Below the pieces are notes generated by a model, which saw only the letters and a list, made by a program, of their open reading frames with translations, did no database searches and had not been told where the DNA came from. This document shows positions 1-13,002 of a DNA stretch of 64,000 nucleotides, piece after piece. Made by a program: the position numbers and the translations under genes. The DNA comes from Macquaria australasica (Eukaryota; Chordata; Actinopteri; Centrarchiformes; Percichthyidae), in the NCBI GenBank assembly GCA_005408345.1, contig SEMN01000064.1, positions 1,240,001 to 1,304,000 of the forward strand, read 5' to 3'. The first letter of the stretch is position 1; each line of letters starts with the position of its first letter.

Positions 1-1094
1 GATCGGTCCATAGCACCCTGTCAGACGCGATCAATACATCATTCCTTCAGTAACGAGCCCTGCTCGCTTGCTGCCTCTTCCTTCCCTGCATCGCTTTACT
101 TCCATTTTATTATTATTTCTTACAGCGGATCGATGCAGGCAAACAGGCCCACTGTAAACCACACCACAATTAGAGCAGTGTCTAATCTTCTTGTTGACTC
201 CATCTCCTTCACAACAGCCAGCGAATAAAACACAAATGATAATGAAATCTAATGGGATTCCGTGGAATTAAATCACTAAAACAATGAAAAGAGCCCAGCC
301 ATAGTTCTGAACCAATAAGGATCCTGATAGAGGTATGCACCAGTCAATATATTATATGCACATAAGTTTAACAAGCCAGAGGAGCAGCTTCTCTCCATGG
401 TGATGCATCGTTTGTCCCTGAAGCTTTCAATGGGTGAAGGTGAAAATTATGCAAAAGTTTCAAACAAAAATACAATCACATAGTACGAAACAATGTATTT
501 TTTCAGAAAACAGGAAAAACACATAAGCAAGCACATTTATAATGTATATACATAGACACACACCAACCCACATCAGAGAAAGTGATGACACACTTGAGTG
601 AACGCAGTCGGAACTTTAGATCTATTTTCATCCCATTAAGTGGATCTCTGCAGAATAAAATTACATTTCCAATATTGAGCGCAGAAAATGACATGCTTTG
701 TGGTAAGATAATTTAATAACGAACTCCTTAATTAGGCTAATTTTGTTAGGGGAGCACTAATGACATACTTAATGTAGGGATGTCAGCATTTTTCCCCAAG
801 AACTAAAATGACATCATCATATTTCTTTGTCTCTCTCTTTAACATGCAGGAGTTTACAAAATTGAGGTTAAAACTGTCAGTGAGTATGACAGAATGATTT
901 CCGCAACATCATCGCATTGGCAGCTGGTTTACAGAGAGACAAAAATAGACATAGAGCTAATTTGATCATTGAATTATAGATTTAACACGCCTGTGTAGTT
1001 TGGCCTGCGTTTGAGGGTAGGCCTGTCTGAGAGTAGCACTGGCGAGGCGAGAAAAGCTGTCTGCTTGGTGCAGGCGGTGCACGGGGCAGCAGTG

Positions 1095-1290
1095 TGGAAC
1101 TGCAGGACTAATTAGCGAATCGGGCCCCCAGCTCCCTGTGAAGTCCAGTCTTTGAAGGAGGAAGCTCAGACCGATCAGTGGCCCCTCTGATGTATGTTTG
1201 TGAATCTTTCAAGGGAGTGAGAGCTGGTAACGAGGCCTCATCTATTACCATTTGAGATATAATTAGCGTTGTTGGAGGAATGGAGCAGGT
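1095..1290. promoter_or_regulatory. Candidate conserved non-coding element
   Basis: The nine-base string TAATTAGCG occurs twice, at 1109-1117 and 1260-1268. Its TAATTA core is the classic binding site of homeodomain proteins. The sequence between is non-repetitive and has no coding frame. Vertebrate developmental enhancers often look like this, but conservation is not shown, so this is inference from motif content only. Confidence 0.25.
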
Positions 1291-3271
1291 CCAAGCAAGA
1301 GTGGCTCAATCTGGGCTCTGTGTCCCACAGGGCAGCAACAGCAGGAGGATGAAGTGAGCGAGTGGAAGGAGACTCCCTGGAGAGAAGACAGGGCCTCAGC
1401 AGCCCTGATACATAGGCCAACCAGACACATAGCCACCGTACTGGAGCACAGGGGTGCATCAAGACTGGCAGAGCGAGGCTCTTTGTTGGAGAAGAAAGGG
1501 GTCTCTAAAACAAACATATGCATATGTTTCTCAGCCCCAATTAATCAGTTGAAGTATCTGCTGTTGTGCTTACTGGTTACTATTTCTGCATTTGAAAAGG
1601 CAAACCAACAATATCATCCCAGAAATTATATTTATAATAACAGGTTATTATTTTGTTTACCTTTTAGGGGTGTGCGATGGTGTTGCTTCCACAGCAATGA
1701 AGGATTCCGATAACCTCCACACCCCAGAGGGACAGTGAGATGACAGTCTGTCTCTCACTCTCTATCTTTGTTACAACACACCCTGCACCTCCAATTTTCC
1801 TTCATGCTATTCACAGCAGTGATTCACTATAGCCTCCTCCAGTGTTCATGGCCTTCTATATGTGTGTGTGCTCAGCCAAAATTGGATGGTTTCTGAAGTG
1901 ACGGCCAATCTTTGCCTCTCAGGTTATAGTTGGGTCAAGTCAGGTGTGACTCTTGCTCTGTTAACTGTTTTAGTCGACCTTTAGCCCCTTAGGGTTCAGC
2001 TGCCTGAGAACCTGGGTGTCTGGAAGGGCCACAAGGGTCATGACTGTTTTCACTGAACATCAGCTGTGATTTAGTGGAGGCTAATGAGCCATTACTCTTC
2101 ATCAGGACTCACTCTACACACGTACCACCAACAAATTACAAACTGGAGGTATTAAATGCTACATGGTGGTGGAGACACCTGCTAAACACAGCTCTTTGTT
2201 CTCAAGCCTTCTGTCTAAACACATAACTCTGAGATGACTAAGACTCAATGACAGCTGGTGAAAACTTTAGAGACCAAAACATAGACCTTGCATAGTGCAG
2301 TCACCTCTCTAGAGAATGGTGGTGTAACTGGAGTGGAAAGCGGTGAAGCTCCTCAGTAGAGACAGTAATCTGTGTCAGGCCAACACATTTTTCGTCTCTC
2401 TTCCTCACCCGCCCTCTACCCACTAAGGTTGTTGAAATAGGGCATTAAGCAGGGCTGCTTGCATCAGTATGCAGCATGGAGACGGTGAATCAATGGAGCC
2501 TGGAAGACTTTCCACTCTCTCTCTCTGTCGCAGTCCCACTATTAATGAGTGGGAACCTGGGCCTGTCCACTCCCCTCGTGGCCAGATGCTAAATTACCAG
2601 CCGTGAATCAACACAGCATTTATGGGCAACTGCAAATTAAAGTGGCTAAATCTGCAAGGACAACCAGACCTTGTATAAACAAGGGGATCATAGAATAGGC
2701 TGAGAATGGGACCTGAGGAATCCAATAACTGTATAAATTAACAGAGAAGAAATATATAGCATATAAGGAAAAGTGGCTTCCTCCAGTTCTCGGTGGACAT
2801 ATTTGGTCTGGTGTAAGTGTTAGGATCAATGGTGGACTCGTATAAATGCCAGGGCAAGCACCTGGCTAGGCACTTATTCTCATCAGAGCACACAAACACA
2901 GTAAAAAAAAACAAGCCAGATATAAAAAGAGAAAAAAAGAGAGATAGAATTATATTACAACAGACCGTATAAATGAGAGGCATGGTAACATAATAAATAG
3001 GTAAACAAACAGTAAAGCTGAAGGGGAAAAGGCTTTTAAACATTTAAGCTTAGCGGCGGGAGATGCCGCAGGATGACCTGTAATGGGAGAGAGGGGGAAG
3101 CGGAGGAGTGGTAAAAGCCTGATAAAATAAGAGACTGTAACCTCACTCCACTTAGCCGTCAGACAAAGAGATGCTTTAGGGAGTACAGGAGCAACATCAC
3201 CATAAAGTCACAACATGCTGTGCGTCTGCAGCTGTTTCTATGCCCCCTGTCTGCTTCTCTGATGAATGAGT

Positions 3272-3291
3272 AAAAAAAAAAAAAAAAAAAA
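3272..3291 (+). repeat. Poly(A) run, 20 bases
   Basis: Uninterrupted run of 20 adenines. It could be the tail of an old retroposed copy, but the sequence upstream is not recognisable as a SINE or processed transcript and no target-site duplication is evident. Confidence 0.9.
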
Positions 3292-5194
3292 CATTCACAA
3301 AGAATGTTACAAAAATAAATGTTTAGTATGTGGGTTTGGAAGAGGAAAAGAAGTGAAAAAGTGAGTTGTATATTAGATGTCTAGAACATAAAGAGTGATG
3401 GGGAATGCCAACAGTGACAGAAACAGAAAAGTATGAAGATTATCTCTACAGTAAGTACCAAACCTTATAATCACAAGCTTCTGAAAAGGGAGGGCAGTCT
3501 TGAGATTAACCTTGAAATTCATGTGCCAACACATGTACATGCATGCATAACCCCCTTAATTACATTTCTGAAATGTCAGGATGTACCGATATAAAGTCTT
3601 GGCAGATACGGATGTTTTATTCAAAATCTTTTTGAGTATTTGTTCACTTACATAATGTACAATTCTTGAGGAATGGATGGAGCCTGCCCCTGGCTCAAGA
3701 AAAAGACTACAACCTCACTCCAAATCATTGTATCTGAGTAACAAAAAGGCACTGTCCCCACTGTGTCAGGCAATCAAATGGATTGGCTTACTGGAATTCG
3801 AGCAGCTAGTTTCTGAGTTGGTGCCAAATAGAGGTGTTTAGATAAAATAGAGAGCCACTGCTTGCCTGATTTAATGGGTGTATGACTTTGAGTATGTGGC
3901 CCTATGCTGTGGCTTTGCCATACCTTTTTGATGGAGAGTATGGCTGTTTGTAGGTCATTGTGCTTTTGACAGTGTGTCAGTGTGTGTCAAACATTAAACG
4001 CTTCAAAATGGGCCTCCACTAAAAGTGCCTTGGGACCAGACCGCTCACCCTCCTTCCATCTCAGTAGTGACAGTCCACCACTGAGGGAGAGACAGTCTAA
4101 TTTCACTGCTGGCTGACGTCCATTCAACTTGAGTGATGAGGGAGCAGGCCCTCACGCACACGTATGCACACACATGTATGCTGACATGGCCAGAAATACA
4201 CACCATAGTACACCCACCCACAGAAAATAATACTAAAACAGTAAACTCAAAGCAAGGTTGGCTGTGTTGACAGGCCCATTAACTGGCCTCTGAGTGCCAT
4301 TTCAGCCTTGTTTCACACCCTCCAATTCCAGGGAAATATACTGGCCAGCAAAGCCCTACTGTACGCTCCAGTGCACTACGGCTCCTCCAAAGCCATCTTT
4401 ATTCAGTGCCCTGTCCTCTGCTTGCACCCCATTCCCCCTCTTCATTATCATGCTGAAAACTAAACTGCTTCAGTGTAATAGGTTCCCATTGTACCTGCCA
4501 TCAGGTGCTTCTCGAGGTAAGGGTTGATGAGAATATGCATGGACCTCTCAGGGAAAGTTAGAGGCAGTGAGTGAGACATGACCAGGGATGGGGGGCCCCT
4601 CTGGGGCTAGTGAGGCCTCCACTGTGATAGACCCTGATGAAGACAAATGGACAGGACCAACATGGCCTCCATGTGGCGGGGTATCATCTACAGAAAAAGG
4701 GGGTTTGGGATGGCTGGTTGGATGACGGACGCACAGCCTAATTGGTGACCTGCAGGGTTAGAGGTGGGGTGAGGAGGCCACTCCACTGACTGAGTGGCAC
4801 GAGTGTCAATCTGTCCTGAGCATGGGTCAGAGATCAAGTGATCTGCAGGGGGAGAGTTGAAGGGATAGGGATGAGTGTCTAATACATAGCTTGTTTGCTT
4901 CTCTCAGAAAGAGTGAAAGATAATCTCTCATCCTTTGATCACAATTAAACACCGTAGAACCCCTTAGATGAACGGAAGACAAAGAATATTTGTGTAGAAG
5001 TAAAATTTTGTAACACTTAGTAACACAAGTGTATGAGGCTTGTGTTGTGAGGGAAAAAGTATAAAGTGATGATGATACAAGAGAGGGCAATTCTTTGTTT
5101 GCGTGTGGTCTGTCTGGTCAGCTCAGCAGTGAATATTGTACATTGCGCCCAGAGTAAAACAGAAAAAAAAGATCTCTTGTTGAACACTAATCCG

Positions 5195-5335
5195 AGTCAG
5201 GATTTGAACATTGCCCTCTGTGTTCAGTTCTTCTGCAGCAGCTGGAGGGAAATCGATCACACGCCTGAATTAATACTTAATCATACACCCCAGATGCTCT
5301 TAGCTGAGGCCTGTGTCCACTGCTGAGCTAACATG
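5195..5335 (-). mobile_element. tRNA-like remnant, possible SINE
   Basis: On the minus strand, 5330-5317 reads TAGCTCAGCAGTGG, a close match to the A box of an RNA polymerase III tRNA promoter. About 110 bases further on, 5209-5200 reads GTTCAAATCC, a good B box. The distance is too long for an intact tRNA (normally about 35-45 bases) and no cloverleaf can be drawn. It may be a tRNA-derived SINE or tRNA pseudogene with an insertion. A chance pairing of two short motifs remains possible. Confidence 0.3.
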
Positions 5336-5339
5336 GGCA

Positions 5340-8300
5340 GCACAAAGGAGGAGGGTAGGGTATGGGCAAAAGGCTAAAGCAAAGTGCACTACAGAGTGGA
5401 CTATGTGCTTCTTTATTGTCAACATGAACAAATACATAAACACACATCAGCACAGATTAATGAACATATGCACACATACTCTGAACACCATCACCACCAC
5501 TAGCTGCCAACACCACGTGTATACAGTACATAAAGCCATAGGCTGAACAAAAATGGTCCAAAATAGCTACATTTGCCAGTGAGCTGCCCGGACTATCTGA
5601 CATTTTATCTCCTTGTCAGTAAAGCCCATTCCCATCCAAGGGAATCATGTATCAAGCCTTGGTGTATTATTATTTGCTGAGAATAATGTGCAGCTCGGCC
5701 TTAATGGACAGCACAAAGACTGACAATGATCCTGTGGAGAGGAATGTCAACATGTTTCCCCCATACTACAATACTGAAGTGACACTACTAAAGAGGATGT
5801 GAATATGGATGGCTCCAGTGTCCAGGTTGCCACTGGAGAGCTTCCTCCCCAAGTCTATTCAGACATAAAACTGTGTATGAGGGGCTTTTACCAGTGACTG
5901 ACATGGCTAATCACACTGGCCTCTGATTGGAGAAAAATGAGACAGAGATAGCCATTAAGTGAATCCATGTGAGAAATGGTTTTAAACCCTGTTATTTGCT
6001 ACCAAGGCAACAGATGGAAACACATCTATTGTTGTGTCTCACTATAGACAAATACAATGGTTGGCCAAGGACTGTCTATGTCAATGAATGAAAAAAACCT
6101 AGTATGCAACATATGACAAAGCTGATGAATACTTTCCTTTTTGAAAACAACTGTGCTTTTAGAAAGCAACTGCAAGAGTAAATAGAGCCTGAATTCACAA
6201 TTTAAAAAACTTATTTTTAACCTATTAACATATTTCTTAATCACTCTCTAAAATCTGCTTAGTCTAACCTGCAGTTAAGTACAGTAATCACTTTATTAAT
6301 CTGAAACAGACAAAATGTTAGCTTTTATGACACTCAAGTGTTATTTTTATTTGATAAATGACAAATGCTCTGTAGAGCAACTAACTGATTCATTATTTCC
6401 ACATCAGTTTTCACCCAAACTTATTTCCATGCAGTAACTTGGAATGGAAACTGCTATTGTTTCATTTATAACTATTGTAACTGACTTGAGTCCTAAAAAT
6501 GAGGTATGCAGAAGTAACAAACAGTGCTAGGACAGGCTTCACTCTGCTCCAGGAGGAGGTATAAAGTAGTACCGCATTTACTGAGAAAACAAAGAAACAA
6601 AAGAAAAACGAGACGGACAACAAACCCATGTGAATCAAAAAGGCTTTGGGGGCTTTATCTGGTGGCACCATGTGGGAATGATAATGACCATCTTGGATCC
6701 AAAAGGACAACCATTCATCTTAACCCTGGTCTGCCTGGCAAAACTCATAATCCTCCTAACACCCACGACCCACCACTAGACAGACAGCTGGAAAAAAAAG
6801 GCACTTTGAAAGCACGGGATAAGACAAAACAATACCCATTTCTCCCTGTTCTCTTTAGACTCAGCATGATTATTTAACATTCCCTGGAATACGCTCCATC
6901 TGCCAGCCAGTGTTAATTCCTTCTTTTACCAAATCTTCACCTTTACACCTCTGAGATTATGTCACTCCCTCTGCCCCCCCCGTCCACCCCTCCCTCTCTT
7001 TTACTCTCTTTACTGGTCCTTCAATCAGACTAATACCCTTTCCCTAGTGATGAATCCTTTTATTCAGTCTTCCTTCTTTTATTCCCTTGCTTCTGCAGCC
7101 ACACTTGCATCAACTGCTCTTTTCTCTTTTAACATCCTCTATCCATCATAGCGGGAAGCCTGGTCTGAGTCCCCCCATGCTCCAACTGTCCTCCTCTCCA
7201 ATCCAGCTTCCTTTTTTCCTCCTTCCTCCCTTAAACCAGCCATCAGGATGAAGGATGGTGAAGGTTAGATGGCTCCATTTTCCGCCCCAGGTGACATTAC
7301 TAAATACTACTGTCTCAGGGGGAGTGAATAGTCTCTCCATTTATTTTTGAAAAAGACTTCAGTGTGAAAGCTCTGTGTTTGTGTCTGAACATGCGTCAAG
7401 GTGTGTGTGTCTTCTGTATTTGCAACACATAAGTGTAAAGGTTTTGTGGTCTTTTATTTGTTAAATAAGTGTCATAACCCTGAAGCCTGTGAAATACATT
7501 AAAAGCCACTGCATTATTTCCCAAGTACAAAGTAGCTTCTCTCATTTTAGTCCCTAAAAAGTCATGTGATATCATTGGCAAAGTCATATTGATATCTGCT
7601 ACTATTTATGTGGGAATCCATGCCAGTCAGAAACAGGATTTCTGTGTCTTTCCTAAAGGGCTGGCAGCCCCCAGGGTCAGTGTTCGTTGAGTCATACTCT
7701 GGTCTTTCCAAAAAGAATACTGCAGTTAGCTGAAAAAGATCCTCAAGCATCTAATGGATCAAAGAGGACTGAATTCATGACCCAAATTACACCACTATCG
7801 TCAGAGAGTCACTAAGAGGAAAATAGTAAAAAACTTACGACCACAAGAAAGAAGGAAAAAAACAAGTCAAGAAAGACTGACAGTTCCAAATAAAAAAGCA
7901 GTAAAGCCACAGAAAACAAAATAAAGACTGAAACAGTCCTAACTGCGTGGTAAATCTGATTAAGCGTCAGAGCGAGGATGGCAAGCAAGGCTAAGTGAGT
8001 GAGTAAGTGAATAAATAAAGGAGAGAAGATTGTGGTGGCCGCCTGCCACAGCACCACGTTATTTGAGCAGCCTCGTGTGTACACAAGCCAGGTTGCTACG
8101 GGCTGAGTTTTCACACTGAGCGCAATTACTCTGGCTGCGTTTTGTGCCGGTGAGCTAATTAGACCACGGCGAGCTCGGGACTGGTAAACTAGAAGATGAG
8201 GGGAGTCACTGGGGATGGAGATAGATGTGATAGCCTCTGTTTTTCACCTGAAGCTCTCTCACACCAAGGGGAAGTAGTTCCCTGTTTACACCACAGACTG

Positions 8301-11270
8301 TAAATGAGAAATGGCCCCCAAAAGGAGAAGGAGTAAATGGTTGAGCTGTGGCTGTTAAAGCCGCTGTGCATGCTCCCTATTTCTCTTTCCTTCTCTCTTC
8401 TTCACCTCTCGGGCACACACATAAATGCATGCCTAGCCCCATCCTGTGCCACCAGAAACACCCAGCTGTCCGCTCTCTGCCCCCATGCTAATCCGGACCC
8501 ACCGAGTCTACTCCCACCCCCGCTGGAGTAGCCCAATAACGCTGTGTGTACTTAAACAGCAGTGTTGGCAGGCCTCCTCCAGTCCCAATCTCCTCTCATT
8601 GCCAACAAACACACAGGGCTCTCTTTCAACACTCCTCTACCGAACTCAACTCCTTCTGAGAGTCGCTGTTAAAACAAACACTCCCCACAATGCAGCTTAC
8701 TGTGATGTTTCTTTAAAGGAAGAAGAAAAAAAGAAAATAAGAACTGATGATTGCCCTTCTCTCAAGGCATTATTAGGCAATATGTTATAATTAATTGAAT
8801 TGTGGTCTTGTTGGTACATGACGGTTCTTGGCTGCTGAGCTTTCTCATTAGCTACGCAGATTCTGGCCCTTACCTAATGAACAATAATAATACTCGCCGG
8901 TTGAAATGTGTTACGGAGATGAAAACTGATGGCCTCTGCTGGTAATTGGGCTCCCTTCCACTCATTAAGGGAGGAAAGCAATAAAGAGCAATAACACTCT
9001 CAAAGTGCCATCAGAGGAGGAATGTGGCACTTGCTTTTTGACAATTCATCAAGAGTGAAGCCCTGCCTATTAGCTGAATGAGAGCCCAGGGCCAAATAAA
9101 CATCTCCCACTCCGCACAGACTGTTTGATGGGTAAACAGTCTTTGATGTGTTCGCTGCCAGACACTGACATTCTATGTGGACATGACCATCAGGGCAAAG
9201 AAAAGACCATGGGAGAACTTCTAGTGTAGTTAACTATTACAGAAATATGGCAATTCAAGGTCTGCAGTGTTTATTCAGAGTACTTTGCTGATTCCGCTTT
9301 GTATGTTCTCCTTACCCTGCAGGTTAAACTTTGTAACCAAAACATGGAAGTGTGTAGAGTCAGTAAGTAGATCAGGTTAAATCCTGGGGTCAGGGCATGA
9401 TTGCATTTCCCTATATATAAGTAAGAGAGAGAAAAATCCAGCTTGTGTGTACAAGTGAGTTCTATGAATTGCAGGATTTTCTGCCAAGTTCTGCGCACAG
9501 GGACTTTCTGCTCCATTCATCACCCAATTTCTCTCAACAGCGCTGCTCATCGTAATTTGTTTTCTGAGCAATTGACATGGGGAAGCTGTCTTGCTCTGGA
9601 ACATTCAAATAAACAATTAGCTCTGACTGGCTCAGGCAACAATGTCAGGAATGTTACTCCCAGCATTGTGTGTTTCAACTTGCCTCCTCACTAAGCCTGT
9701 GGCTTTCAAGCAGCGAAGGGAGAGGACATATGCCAAGAGTGACACACAAGTCATCCTCAGGTTTCATTCCTCTCAGTCCTCTGTCTGGTTCTGACAGGGT
9801 TAGCAAGCAGGCAGTTCAGAGTTGCACTGCAGCTTGGCTTGGGAGATAAAACCTGTCTAAATCTTATACCCTCTCCTGCCCTCACCATCCGCCGACTCAG
9901 AGAGGGATGAGGAATCAAAGCCAGAGGAAACACAGGCGATGTTAGCCAGGGAATTCAAAACTACTTTTGGAAAGTTTTCAAGTTTTATTCCAACAGTAAA
10001 AGGTGGCATAGATATGACAAACAAGTACATGGATGTGTAAGTGGAGTGTAACACGAAGAAGCAATGAAAAAGAAGATGAGAAGGCCACTGCAAAGCCTGA
10101 CAATCAATCTCTCTCCAACCTACTTCTGTGTGCTGCATAAACATAATGCATGATAATTACATAGATGCGCATATGCACATTAAGGTCAGACTGATTTATT
10201 GGTTTCCATAATTATATTTAATGCAGAACTGGACAATATGGCACTGATTTTTTCCCCCCAAAGCCCTTAACTTGAACTCATAACGGAAAAATTATTACAT
10301 TATTACATTACTAACAATAGTAGTAGTATAGGCTTGAATGGACAGTTTTTGTTGGTGCAGCACTCATTACCTTTTCTCAAGCTCCTAATAAACTGTATCA
10401 CAAACATGTAAATCAAGTCAAGGGGCAATTTTCCAATTAGAATACCTGCAGTGTAATTTAAGTAGTGAGTATGCATGTCTATCAGCTGAAACAGACTTTA
10501 TGAAAAGCTGTTCACAATGTGATTTCACACTGTAGCTGTCGGTTTAGTCATTGTTGGAACAAGTCTAGCCTCTGATTGTCCAAGGTTCCAGTTCAAGATT
10601 TATGAACAAATAATAAATAGTTCGGACTGATACATTTCAGCAATATTTTATACAATATATATTTTGTCACTCCATCAAATCCATATAAATTGGTTTAAAT
10701 GCAGTAAATGTATCCTAATTCTACATGCAAATGCAAAAATGCTACAATGCTACCCAAATACACACATTCACAGGAACACACACACACAGAGCAAAGTTAA
10801 ATCTTTCAGAGGCTGGGAGAATCCCTGCTGGCAGACTTGGACAGCTTCACTGAGATACAGGGTGTCAGCCTGTCCAGACAGTCACAGAAAAAGAGATGAC
10901 CATTAAAGATGTTCTGCAGACAACCTCCTCTGCCTTCTCCAATAATCACAACAGAGCAGATGAAATATGCCATGTTTATGGATGGTCATTTCCTCTCTCT
11001 TTTTCTCACTCACTCTGGTTATGTCATCAAGTGCCTCTGGAGAGCAGTAAAAAAACAAAACAAATAAATAAATAGAAGGCCAGACTACATAAAGTCCCTT
11101 TTCCATTGTGCATGGCTACAAACAAACAGAATTGTTTGACTTGTGTTTTTCATTGGTTTTATTTCATGTTGGGGGTTTTTTCTTTGTTGTACCCAGCTGA
11201 GTAATTGCATTTTTGGATGCTTTACACCATATAGTCAATGTTTAGGGTCAATCAGCATTCTTGAAGCTGA
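5340..11270. other. Non-coding stretch, no gene seen
   Basis: Unique sequence with no supportable gene. A pyrimidine-rich part lies at about 6960-7230. A TAATTAG site lies in locally CpG-richer sequence at 8156-8162. An ATTA-rich segment at 8815-9080 is listed separately. A further regulatory-looking segment at about 9535-9660 includes AACAAT (SOX-like) and CAATTAG strings. Confidence 0.6.
8815..9080. promoter_or_regulatory. Candidate conserved non-coding element
   Basis: A 265-bp non-repetitive, non-coding segment with several homeodomain-type cores: CATTAG at 8846, TAATTG at 8943 and CATTAA near 8963. The motif density and absence of simple repeats resemble vertebrate developmental enhancers. 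No conservation evidence is available from one sequence. Confidence 0.25.
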
Positions 11271-11274
11271 CAGT

Positions 11275-11390
11275 GATTCAGTGTCTTGTTCGAGAACACC
11301 TGAGGTGGGCTGTCATTGTGGTTTGAACTTGAACTTTGCAAAAGAAGAAATGTTTCCTGACTCATCGACTCCACTACCATGCTGCTGCCT
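11275..11390. mobile_element. Decayed teleost-type repeat fragment
   Basis: The string at 11281-11299 (beginning GTGTCTTGTTCGAG), followed by a GGTTTGAACTT-like segment and then by CACTACCATGCTGCTGCC, resembles in order and spacing an abundant teleost interspersed repeat whose copies carry a GTGTCTTGCTCAAGGACAC-type motif and a tRNA-like TTGAACC segment. This is from memory of the repeat's general pattern. The copy is strongly diverged and its ends are approximate. Confidence 0.3.
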
Positions 11391-11399
11391 TCTTATCAG

Positions 11400-12450
11400 T
11401 AAATTGCCAGCATACAATCTGTGATGGATTGAGACACTATATGCTTCACTGCTGCCTGGTGACTAGAAACACCTGTCCCAGACAACCTGCCTTGTTGAAG
11501 GTTTGTACTACAGACATACTAAAAGTATGCAGAGTAAATCAGTGAATCAGCAGGATTGCAACAGAGACTAAGAGCTCTCCATATGGAGGGGCGTGTCTTA
11601 ATGTTTCTACATTACTTGTCCACAGAGATATACACAATACAACACTACACTGTACTCTATCACTATTTTTTGTCTGAGGCAGTGTCTGCTCTCTGTGTCT
11701 CTCCCTCTCTGATACAGAAGGTCATCGGAACAAAGGAGGCCCTCACTAGCTGTTATCTGACTGTGCTCCAACAAGATGGAGTCTGTCTGGATCACCTCCC
11801 TTTCGCCCTGACAGTAACCCTGTGGAGATAACACCAAGCTAGGAGGAATGCTGTTTGCTGGTAAAGAAAAAAAAATTGAGACACAGAGGCAGCGAGGAGT
11901 GTGATACTCAACATGTGGACCAGAAAGGGGAGACCTGTATTTCCCTCCCTACAAAAACTGGGAAATCACACTGTAAATGAAATGTAGGTGAAAGAAAGCC
12001 AAACAAAGAGCAATATATTAAGGGGAAACACAAAGAGTTTGCCCCTAAAAAGAAGGAGAATCTGCTAAAACTTTGTCAAGAATAATGGCAGACGAGAAAA
12101 TGAAGTAGAGGAACTTCTTCGTCTGTGGGAGTGATGAATGTTTTATGGCTATAGAGGGGTTGGTGACCCTGCCCTTGGCCTCTTTGGGACCACGGATATG
12201 GGCTGAACCAGCTGTGGAGGGTTGGAGGACGACTGTAGATGAAAGTTTAACTGCCCTCCCAAGGCCTGTATACCTCCACCCCCCTAATGGAGCTACATGT
12301 ACGGAAGGCGGGGCCTCTTTCACTTCTCCGCACAGGGCCTTGCTGGGGCTCATCAAACTCCTCAGCTGCTCCTCACTCAGGGAGCCCATCTGGTGCCAAG
12401 CAACCCGGAGGAAGGAACTGAGGCAACACTAGCAACTTGATGCGGTGCCC
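11400..12450. other. Non-coding stretch, no gene seen
   Basis: Unique sequence with short overlapping open frames on both strands (for example about 95-115 codons around 12045-12432). None has a recognisable domain, and frames of equal length on both strands suggest chance in GC-richer DNA. Confidence 0.55.
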
Positions 12451-12451
12451 T

Positions 12452-12453
<2 letters not shown>

Positions 12454-12521
<68 letters not shown>
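12454..12521 (+). repeat. (CA)34 microsatellite
   Basis: Perfect CA dinucleotide tract of 68 bases, the longest pure dinucleotide repeat in the window. It is likely to be length-polymorphic and can adopt Z-DNA. Confidence 0.97.
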
Positions 12522-12524
<3 letters not shown>

Positions 12525-12670
12525 TTGTACAAGTGCACCGTTCCATCCAGATAACCTCACTCCACATCCGCTTCAATTTCTCCTGTGCTGTTTTAATTTG
12601 AGCCAATTAAGCTGATTTTCTAGATTTTATTTTCTCCTCTGCGTCCCGCTCTCGCTCCCTCTGCACTCAC

Positions 12671-12734
12671 CAGGATCCCAGCTGGGCTTAAACACACACA
12701 GACGGGTCCTCAGAACAAATATTAACTGCTCAGC
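12671..12734 (-). other. Exon-like segment, minus strand
   Basis: On the minus strand an acceptor-like CCAATCCTCCCAG ends just before 12734 and a good donor, CTG then GTGAGT, follows 12671. The 64 bases between are open in only one frame, which reads AEQLIFVLRTRLCVFKPSWDP. The acceptor is only moderately pyrimidine-rich and the peptide matches no family I know. See the paired segment at 13003-13082. Confidence 0.15.
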
Positions 12735-13002
12735 CTGGGAGGATTGGGTAGGATCCTTTTTTAAGTGTGTAATTTGGGGGGCATGAGAACATATGTTGAA
12801 AATCCTGTTAAAGGCATTAATTCTAAACCAAGTGGTTGCTCTTCTTAGCCTTTTGCTAACTGTCAAGATCTCTGTATCTCTATCAACAAGTATATTTTTT
12901 GTTGTTTAGGTTCTGTCTGTGTTGCACAACAACAACATTTCTGCATATGACATGTACTGTGAATGAGTACACGTATCTATGTTGTTTTGATGTTTCACTT
13001 AC

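Larger units (their letters stand above)
1..5190. other. Non-coding stretch, no gene seen
   Basis: No open frame here has the length, composition or splice context of a real gene; the longest frames are about 120 codons and resemble nothing I know. The stretch is mostly unique sequence. It contains a homeodomain-motif segment at 1095-1290, a small inverted repeat at 1667-1725, a regulatory-looking segment around 2420-2660 (with a CCCACT/AGTGGG inverted repeat flanking ATTAATG) and a 20-A run at 3272-3291. Confidence 0.6.

Noticed and set aside
10572..10582. TGATTGTCCAA, the 5' half of miR-219
   Set aside because: The remainder differs and no hairpin partner was seen nearby.
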